From Ignavibacteriaceae bacterium (GTDB taxonomy: Bacteria > Bacteroidota > Ignavibacteria > Ignavibacteriales > Ignavibacteriaceae): 10,240 bases of DNA. The position numbers and the translations under genes are program-made. The notes under the pieces were generated by a model. That model did no database searches, was not told the DNA's origin, and saw only the letters and a list, made by a program, of their open reading frames with translations. Within the stretch, counting starts at the first letter, position 1. Each line of letters starts with the position of its first letter. The DNA is taken from contig JAPHUI010000438.1 in assembly GCA_026193755.1 (NCBI GenBank), positions 1-10,240 on the forward strand. The letters are read 5' to 3'. Below, in pieces: positions 4,749 through 10,240 of the stretch.

Positions 4749-7197
4749 CTTTTATTACCGGAAACCAAAGTGTGAAAATACTTCCCTTTCCAACTTCACT
4801 CTGCACATCAATTTTGCCATTATGAGCATCCATAATATGCTTTACTATTGCCAGACCAAGCCCTGTTCCTTTAGTTTTATTTGCGGTTTTCTCATTTACT
4901 CGAATAAATGGTTTGAACACGTTATTTAATTCCTCTGATGGAATTCCTCTTCCACTATCCTTTATAGATATAATAAAATAATCTTCATTTAGCTCAGTTG
5001 AGATTATTGTCTTAGAATTTATACTCGAGTACTTGGATGCATTTGTAAGTAAATTTATTATGGCTCTATCAACTGCAGCAGCATCAGCATAAATATAAGC
5101 CTGCTGATCAGAAATATTGTTTTCAAGAGTTTGTTTTTTGATACTGAATTGATATAGCACCGAATCAACTGATTTCTTTAATATTTCAGTAATTTCAATT
5201 TTCTTTATCTCATACATCATCATTCCCTTTTCAATCTTTGCATAATCAAGTATGTTTTCTATCAAACCTTGCAGTTTATCACTCTCGCCATCAATTATTC
5301 TTAAGTTTTCTTTTGCCTTTGGAGATGTCGATTCGATATTTAATACAGTCAGCTGAGTAAATAATTTGATATTTGTTAGTGGAGTTTTTAATTCGTGTGT
5401 CATTGTATTGATAAATTCTGTTCTCATTTCATCCAATTCCTTTAATCGCTCAGCTTCAAGATGTTCAAGTATTAATTCCTCCTGCAATGTAATTCTATCA
5501 ACAGCCAATGCTGCTGCAGCAACTACTGTATTTAATAAATCAACATCATCTTTAAGGTATCTTGTGCCTGACTTTTTTGCACCCAAAGCCAGGAATGCAT
5601 GAACATCACCAGTTGGTGATTTTACAGGGAAGACCAACACTATACCCCATCTTTTAAAAACTTTAAGGTCGGCTGATTCAATATTCAGTCCGGGTTCTAC
5701 CCTATCATCCATCGCGATTGGAAGAGATAAGTCTGTTTTAAGATTTTCCGATTCAAACCTTATGCTTCTACCTTCTAGCAAGTCCCATCCTTTATTAGCT
5801 ATTAGTTTTATCCGGCTATCAGACTGACGCAAAATAAAAAACCCGATGCTATCCAGAGGAATTAGAGCATCAGTATGTATCACTAATTCTTCTGCTAAAG
5901 TCCTGATATCAAGTGAATTTTTAATGTCCTCCAGGAATCTTTTTTGCTCTTCACGATAATCATATTCAACCCTAAAAAATTTCTTATCTACAAATTTTTG
6001 AATAACATTCTTTACTGGTTGAAGCAAAGCCACTACAGCAATGGCTGTTATTATAGTAGGAAATGCGGGATTAACATTCTGCACGAATAAAGTTATTAGT
6101 GAAGATAGACCTATATAAGTTATAATTATTAAAGCAAGAATTACGGAATATACAAGACTTCTCCTTACTAACAGATGAATATCCATCAGGTGATATTTAA
6201 CAATTGCAATACTGAATGTAATTGGAATCGCAGTTAAGAATATCAAAATCAAGGCTTCAGGTATCAGACTATACCCGGTAAGAAGAATCGGCAAAATCCA
6301 AAAGAGGATGAAGCTGAAAGGACCGATAAAAAAACCCAGCAATAACCACTGCAATCTTTTTCTTTCCTCCAGGTCGGTTGCACGTCTAAATGCAAAAATG
6401 CAAATGGAGATTGCTATTACTACGCAGCTCAGGACGAAAAGTCTAAAAAAAGAATCATAAAAAAGAACATAATCTCTGATACTTTGTGTATCACTTCCCA
6501 GAGTTGCGTCAAAGAAAAAATAAGTGAGAATGATTACATTTATCACCGATATAGAATATAATATTTGAAGCATCCTTCTCAGTTTTTTATCCTGAGATTT
6601 TATAAACGAAATTGTAAAATGAATGAACAACACAGGTGTAAATGAATAAGCAATAAGCCATAAAATCCTGTTTAAATATCCTAATCCGAACGGTGCTATG
6701 GTGTAATTACCGGCAGTCATAATGATTACCATTCCAAGACCAATACTGGCAAGATGAAACAGCTTTGCAGAAATATTATCGGGTGCTTTTAATCTTACGA
6801 GGATAGCAAATACAATAAAAAATAATCCAACTATACCGATTATTAATAGATCGAAAGTAGAATAATAATTTGTAAGAGTTGCTGTGAAAAGTTTTTCATT
6901 TCCATTCTGGTAAACAAGTATTCTGACTTTGTCTCCGATTCTTTTGCCATCAAGATATAACTCAACTTCTTCCCAGTTATTAAATTCATAATTATCTACT
7001 GATAAGAGAATATTACCGTCTTTTATTCCTGGAGTCACCTCTTCAAAATTCGTTAGGGTTAGATGATCATCAATGGTTTTTAAGTTAAACGGAAGTGTGG
7101 CTTTAAAATAGATTTGGTATAACCCTGCAATGCAGAACAATACAACTAAAAAATCGATTACAAAAAGTGCATACTTATTATCAAGCGCACTTTTCAT
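4741..7197 (-). CDS. membrane sensor histidine kinase (PDZ-like, multi-TM, GAF, HisKA, HATPase)
   Basis: The protein has 818 residues. One membrane helix (10-29) is followed by a PDZ-like extracytoplasmic segment (about 35-108, EEVTPGIKDGNILLSVDNYEF). About nine more hydrophobic helices lie between 113 and 395. The membrane part ends in KYHLMDIHLLVRRSLVYSV and QPVKNVIQKFVDKKFFR, a junction known from ComP-like multi-TM kinases. A GAF-like domain follows (about 415-570), then a coiled linker and HisKA with His601 in THELKTPL. The ATPase domain has Asn719 in the N box, DSGRG (747) and GTGLGL (777-782). Nothing essential is missing. A perfect AAGGAGG ribosome binding site precedes the ATG, and a weak promoter candidate lies upstream. 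The ligand is unknown; the sensor is not of the classical PhoR type. Two regulators follow in the operon. Confidence 0.94.
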   Translation of the reverse strand: MKSALDNKYALFVIDFLVVLFCIAGLYQIYFKATLPFNLKTIDDHLTLTNFEEVTPGIKDGNILLSVDNYEFNNWEEVELYLDGKRIGDKVRILVYQNGNEKLFTATLTNYYSTFDLLIIGIVGLFFIVFAILVRLKAPDNISAKLFHLASIGLGMVIIMTAGNYTIAPFGLGYLNRILWLIAYSFTPVLFIHFTISFIKSQDKKLRRMLQILYSISVINVIILTYFFFDATLGSDTQSIRDYVLFYDSFFRLFVLSCVVIAISICIFAFRRATDLEERKRLQWLLLGFFIGPFSFILFWILPILLTGYSLIPEALILIFLTAIPITFSIAIVKYHLMDIHLLVRRSLVYSVILALIIITYIGLSSLITLFVQNVNPAFPTIITAIAVVALLQPVKNVIQKFVDKKFFRVEYDYREEQKRFLEDIKNSLDIRTLAEELVIHTDALIPLDSIGFFILRQSDSRIKLIANKGWDLLEGRSIRFESENLKTDLSLPIAMDDRVEPGLNIESADLKVFKRWGIVLVFPVKSPTGDVHAFLALGAKKSGTRYLKDDVDLLNTVVAAAALAVDRITLQEELILEHLEAERLKELDEMRTEFINTMTHELKTPLTNIKLFTQLTVLNIESTSPKAKENLRIIDGESDKLQGLIENILDYAKIEKGMMMYEIKKIEITEILKKSVDSVLYQFSIKKQTLENNISDQQAYIYADAAAVDRAIINLLTNASKYSSINSKTIISTELNEDYFIISIKDSGRGIPSEELNNVFKPFIRVNEKTANKTKGTGLGLAIVKHIMDAHNGKIDVQSEVGKGSIFTLWFPVIKDV

Positions 7198-7261
7198 TCA
7201 GCCTCCTTAAAATTAAAGGATTAACCTCAATTAACACAGAGTGCAAAAAGAAGCTAGTAGA

Positions 7262-7290
7262 AAATTACGTTTTGTAGTTTAGAAGTGCAA
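7262..7290 (-). promoter_or_regulatory. weak promoter candidate for the kinase operon
   Basis: On the minus strand TTGCAC (7285-7290) stands 17 bp before TAATTT (7262-7267), each matching the housekeeping -35 and -10 consensus at about four of six bases. It lies in the 135-bp gap between the unknown exported protein and the kinase. No clear terminator separates the two genes, so read-through from the Pho-box-like promoter at 8217-8259 is an equally good source of transcription. Confidence 0.28.
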
Positions 7291-7332
7291 TATCAAAGAG
7301 AAAAAGTAAAGCTGGGTTTTCCATTTCCAACC

Positions 7333-8178
7333 TCATTTAATCTTTTTCAGCTCATTAGGTTCATTTGATTGATAGCGTGAATGAGTACTCAGTCCACTGA
7401 TCTCGTATTCGGAGAATGGCTCAATCACTTCATCCGGGGTTGATGTTAAGATTCCTATAACAGTTCCAATTATGACACAGCCAGCTGCAGCAACACCAAT
7501 CGAGACTGCTGTTTTCTCATCGATCCCTGGTCCGAAACTTGAACTATGATAATTGGCTTGATATATTACACCAGCTACAACAACCGAAGTCAATAATCCA
7601 AGACCAATCCCCCAACCTAAATTAGAATTTCCCTTAATTACTAACTTTTCTATATCAGAAGCTTTTCCATGAAAGACACAATCGGGATTATTTAAGTTCT
7701 CATCGCAATCAGGTTTTAATATTAATATCGAGCTTTCTCTAACCAACAATAATTCTCCAGAATTTTCTATCCCATCACTCATATACGCACATACTTCCGA
7801 ACCTCTTTTGTATTCTGAACTTTCGTAAACAGGGTGAAAAGTATCCAGTGTTCCATTTTCCAATGCATTTCTTGCGTAAATATGATATCTCAGACTTTTC
7901 AGATTTTTATAATTCTCTATAAGTGTATCCGATAGCACTCCATTGCTTACGTATTGAACATTGGCATTCAACGAGCTATCAGGATTAAGATAGAAAACTG
8001 CACACTGGAATCCGTCAATTTTTGAGAATAACTGATAATAATCGCGTTCTTCGTGGCTAAGAGTATCCCCGATGAATTCATTGACCACATAAGGTGAAAT
8101 ATCTTTTTGAGCTAAAGTCTTTATTCCTAAAAAGTTAGTAATCGTAAGAACAAATGCAGTAAAAAATAAATTTTTCAT
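7333..8178 (-). CDS. exported membrane-anchored protein of unknown function
   Basis: This 281-residue protein is not recognised. It starts with a signal peptide (1-24, ending TLAQ). A soluble region of about 160 residues follows, with cysteines at 59, 130, 158 and 167. Two glycine-rich hydrophobic segments lie at about 186-206 (GWGIGLGLLTSVVVAGVIY) and 223-246 (VSIGVAAAGCVIIGTVIGIL), and the tail is polar and charged. The paired Gly-rich helices resemble glycine-zipper segments placed behind a soluble domain in envelope proteins of Bacteroidota-type bacteria. A GGAGG ribosome binding site (8185-8189) supports the start. The promoter carries three 11-bp-spaced hexamers mirrored upstream of the 5'-nucleotidase, so the two genes are probably co-regulated. 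It lies 135 bp before the kinase in the same direction and might be an accessory or sensor partner of it, which is only a guess. Confidence 0.82.
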   Translation of the reverse strand: MKNLFFTAFVLTITNFLGIKTLAQKDISPYVVNEFIGDTLSHEERDYYQLFSKIDGFQCAVFYLNPDSSLNANVQYVSNGVLSDTLIENYKNLKSLRYHIYARNALENGTLDTFHPVYESSEYKRGSEVCAYMSDGIENSGELLLVRESSILILKPDCDENLNNPDCVFHGKASDIEKLVIKGNSNLGWGIGLGLLTSVVVAGVIYQANYHSSSFGPGIDEKTAVSIGVAAAGCVIIGTVIGILTSTPDEVIEPFSEYEISGLSTHSRYQSNEPNELKKIK

Positions 8179-8216
8179 TCCGAGCCTCCATAATTATTCT
8201 GAAGACAAAATAATTA

Positions 8217-8259
8217 ATTATAAAGGCTTAGTTGTCAGAGATTTGTCATGAAATTGTAA
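8217..8259 (-). promoter_or_regulatory. Pho-box-like array (three hexamers) with -10 element, facing the unknown gene
   Basis: On the minus strand TTACAA (8254-8259), TGACAA (8243-8248) and TGACAA (8232-8237) repeat at exactly 11 bp. Nine bases after the last copy stands a perfect TATAAT (8217-8222), about 40 bp before the start codon. Direct hexamer repeats at 11 bp replacing the -35 element are the known layout of PhoB/PhoP-activated promoters. The hexamers fit the Bacillus PhoP consensus TT(A/T/C)A(C/T)A, or the reverse of the Escherichia coli CTGTCAT unit. Confidence 0.68.
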
Positions 8260-8477
8260 AAATGATTTTCATTGGTTGCCAACCATTAAGAGTTGATTGA
8301 TTGTCAGCTCATTTAATAACAAATTAAAATCAATTTTATCCTCTGCACCTTATGAGGACGTTGTGGTGCAAAATGTAGTACTTTTCAGATAACTCTCCCC
8401 TATTCCTCCTTCCTAAAAAATAATTAATCTCCTGTTTTGCACAATGAAGGCTACGATTGGGCCCATTTTTCAATTTG
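8260..8477. other. middle of the divergent intergenic region
   Basis: These 218 bp between the two regulatory arrays hold no credible gene. GTGCAAAA (8366-8373) and TTTTGCAC (8435-8442) form an 8-bp inverted repeat with a 61-bp interval, and GCACC/GGTGC (8345-8369) forms a smaller one overlapping it. A lone TTGTCA (8301-8306) is out of phase with the left array. Nothing else is recognisable. Confidence 0.4.
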
Positions 8478-8516
8478 TTACAAATCTCTTACAATCTCAT
8501 GACATATCCATGACAT
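8478..8516 (+). promoter_or_regulatory. Pho-box-like array (four hexamers) facing the 5'-nucleotidase
   Basis: TTACAA (8478), TTACAA (8489), TGACAT (8500) and TGACAT (8511) repeat at exactly 11 bp on the coding strand, 84-122 bp upstream of the ATG. The order TTACAA then TGACA is the same as in the mirrored array at 8232-8259. A -10 element at the corresponding distance is weak (GAAAAT or AAAATT at 8525-8531). The layout is that of a PhoB/PhoP-bound promoter; 5'-nucleotidases are known members of phosphate-starvation regulons. Confidence 0.7.
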
Positions 8517-8599
8517 ATTTATCTGAAAATTAAAGCAATTTGGTTTGTGCAGATTGAGTTCTGCTAAAAATAATCATATCAATTAAACGGAGGTTTCTC

Positions 8600-10240
8600 A
8601 TGATTAAAACTCTTCTTTGCTTTACAGTAATTTTTGTTTTCACAGTATTTAACCAAAATACTGTCGCTCAAGGGGATGTTCTCACAATTCTTCATTTTAA
8701 CGATTCGCACTCAACCCTTTCACCTTTGGGTCCGCGAACAAGCAGCCTTGAAGGAACACAGGGTGGAATCGCACGTGTAGCTTCTGTTATTGGTCTAACA
8801 CAAATGACAGAACCAAATGTACTTGTGCTTCATGCAGGTGATGTATCAATCGGCGATTTGTTTTTTACACAGTATTTCGCTGCAGCCGAATTGCAGTTGA
8901 TGAACTCACTTGGTTTTGATGCAATGGCAGTTGGCAACCACGAATTCGATTTAACTCCGGATGCTTTACTTGGTGCTTTGCAGGCATCATTTCCTCCGGG
9001 TGGTGGATTCCCATTATTATCAGCAAATTTAATTTTTGATGGAACAACTCCGCTTCTTGAGCAATATATAGAACCATACACTATCATACAGAAAGGTCCG
9101 ATAAAAGTTGGGATTTTCAGTCTTCTTACTCCGGAAACAAATCTTTTTTCGCAGCCTGCACCAATTATAGTCTCCGATGAAATTGTGGAAAAAGCTGCTG
9201 AGATGGTTACGACTTTAAGCACGCTTGATTGTGACGTAATTATTCTACTTTCGCATTTGGGTGTAGCGCTTGATCAGATTGTTGCCTCTTACGTTCCTGG
9301 AATTAATGTGATAGTGAGTGGGCACGATCATTATAAGTTTGAAACTCCATTAACAATTACAGATCCGCTTGGAGGGACTACTCTCCTGGTTCAGGCAAAG
9401 TCAAATTATATGTATGCTGGAAAAATGAAGTTAGAAATTAATGGAGATGATGTTCAGTTAATTGATTATCAATTAATTCCAATGGATGAAAATATTCCTG
9501 AGGAACCTACAGTTAAAGCGGCTGTTAATGATTTGATTGCAGGAATTGAAGCAACCTATGGACCTGTATTCTCACAGCAAATGGGTTACGCTAATGCTTT
9601 CTTTAATGAAGAGGCAACAAATCTTTTAACTAAAGGTGCACACGATACACCAATTGGGAACCTTGTAACTGATGCATTCAGATCAACATTTGCTACAGAT
9701 ATTGCAATCCAGCCCGGGGGTTTTACGGCACTGCCACTTTGGGAAGGACCTTTAGTAGCAGCAGATGTATTTAGAGTTAATGGATATGGATTTAATACAG
9801 AGAACGGTTTAGGATTCCAGATGGTTACTTTTAATATGTATGGTGAAAGTTTACTGGGAGGATTAGAGTTCGGACTTTCAGAAATAGAAAAGAACGATGA
9901 ATTTCTGATACAAGTTTCAGGTATGCAGTATTTCTATGATGGGACACAACTACCATTTTCCAGATTAAAAGGAGTATTAATAAACGGATCACCAGTTGAT
10001 CCCACTGCCGTATACTCAGTAACTGCAAACGAAGCCGTTCTTCAGATTCTCGACATACTTGGAATTCCGTATTCAAATGTTCAGCTATATACTGGCATAA
10101 CAGAATTCCAGGTTCTAACTGATTATATCATTAATCAGGGTGGATTTATACATCCAAAATCACTCGGAAGAATTTTAAATGTTGGTGACTTGCAAGCACG
10201 CGGGATAGTAATCGCCAACGGATGGATGAACTCAGAGGAA
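8600..10240 (+). CDS. secreted bifunctional metallophosphatase/5'-nucleotidase (C-terminus cut by edge)
   Basis: An open frame of 547 codons starts at ATG 8600 behind a strong CGGAGG ribosome binding site and leaves the window. A signal peptide (1-24, ending TVAQ) directs export. The calcineurin-like metallophosphatase domain shows Asp35 and His37 (HFNDSHS), Asp81 (HAGDVSIGD), Asn113-His114 (GNHEFD), His219 (LSHLG) and SGHDH (240-244), so both metal sites look complete. The 5'-nucleotidase C-terminal substrate domain follows from about 345, with IGNLVTDAFR and FLIQVSGMQYFYD. The loop that usually reads GGGIR is PGGFT here (372-376), so the customary Arg is missing and substrate preference may differ. 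The enzyme would release phosphate from extracellular nucleotides or other esters. The segment after about 535 (GIVIANGWMNSEE) is beyond the usual domain end; a C-terminal sorting domain could follow outside the window. The upstream hexamer array suggests phosphate control. Confidence 0.93.
   Translation, partial: MIKTLLCFTVIFVFTVFNQNTVAQGDVLTILHFNDSHSTLSPLGPRTSSLEGTQGGIARVASVIGLTQMTEPNVLVLHAGDVSIGDLFFTQYFAAAELQLMNSLGFDAMAVGNHEFDLTPDALLGALQASFPPGGGFPLLSANLIFDGTTPLLEQYIEPYTIIQKGPIKVGIFSLLTPETNLFSQPAPIIVSDEIVEKAAEMVTTLSTLDCDVIILLSHLGVALDQIVASYVPGINVIVSGHDHYKFETPLTITDPLGGTTLLVQAKSNYMYAGKMKLEINGDDVQLIDYQLIPMDENIPEEPTVKAAVNDLIAGIEATYGPVFSQQMGYANAFFNEEATNLLTKGAHDTPIGNLVTDAFRSTFATDIAIQPGGFTALPLWEGPLVAADVFRVNGYGFNTENGLGFQMVTFNMYGESLLGGLEFGLSEIEKNDEFLIQVSGMQYFYDGTQLPFSRLKGVLINGSPVDPTAVYSVTANEAVLQILDILGIPYSNVQLYTGITEFQVLTDYIINQGGFIHPKSLGRILNVGDLQARGIVIANGWMNSEE

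Noticed and set aside
7221..7236. TTAACC...TTAACA pair upstream of the kinase as a further Pho box
   Set aside because: The spacing is 10 bp rather than 11, only two copies exist, and they lie on the strand opposite to the kinase gene.
8345..8369. GCACC/GGTGC inverted repeat as terminator or riboswitch
   Set aside because: Five pairs with a 15-base loop and no T-run; it lies in the middle of a divergent promoter region with no gene ending there.
8830..9222. Open frames on the minus strand opposite the 5'-nucleotidase
   Set aside because: They lie wholly within a well-supported plus-strand gene with intact catalytic motifs, have no ribosome binding sites and give low-complexity products.

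Overview
The window is AT-rich DNA from an uncultured-type bacterium, most likely of the Ignavibacteria/Chlorobi side of the Bacteroidota-Chlorobi group. This placement is an inference. It rests on the combination of a PDZ plus multi-membrane-segment histidine kinase, a receiver-cyclase fusion and a secreted 5'-nucleotidase. Strong AGGAGG-type ribosome binding sites precede several genes, which argues against a typical Bacteroidia genome. No RNA gene, IS element or CRISPR array was seen.

Right-to-left in coordinates, the minus strand carries three blocks. (1) Positions 1-3080 look like a run of integron gene cassettes without an integrase in view (a CALIN-type array). Single genes or gene pairs, all on the minus strand, each end in an imperfect palindromic repeat with a GTTRRRY-like right core. 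The cassettes are a Phd/YefM-RelE/ParE toxin-antitoxin pair, a VOC (glyoxalase-fold) protein, a four-helix membrane protein, an alpha/beta hydrolase and a cut-off lipoprotein. Two half-sites and one diverged composite site are also present. The array begins directly behind the stop codon of a response regulator gene. (2) Positions 3112-7197 hold a signalling operon: a large membrane histidine kinase, then a receiver/class III nucleotide cyclase fusion (8-bp overlap), then an OmpR/PhoB-type response regulator. (3) Positions 7333-8178 encode an unrecognised exported or membrane protein in the same direction.

On the plus strand, a secreted bifunctional metallophosphatase/5'-nucleotidase starts at 8600 and runs off the right edge.

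The 421-bp divergent intergenic region (8179-8599) holds the most informative regulatory signal. Two mirror-image arrays of T(T/G)ACA(A/T) hexamers repeat at exactly 11 bp: four copies facing the 5'-nucleotidase, three facing the unknown gene and ending 9 bp before a perfect TATAAT. This is the layout of a Pho box as known from PhoB/PhoP regulons. The neighbouring kinase and PhoB-like regulator are therefore candidates for a phosphate-starvation (or related) system controlling both genes, with a cyclic-nucleotide output branch through the receiver-cyclase. The base-recognition pair of that cyclase is unusual (Glu/Lys instead of Lys/Asp).
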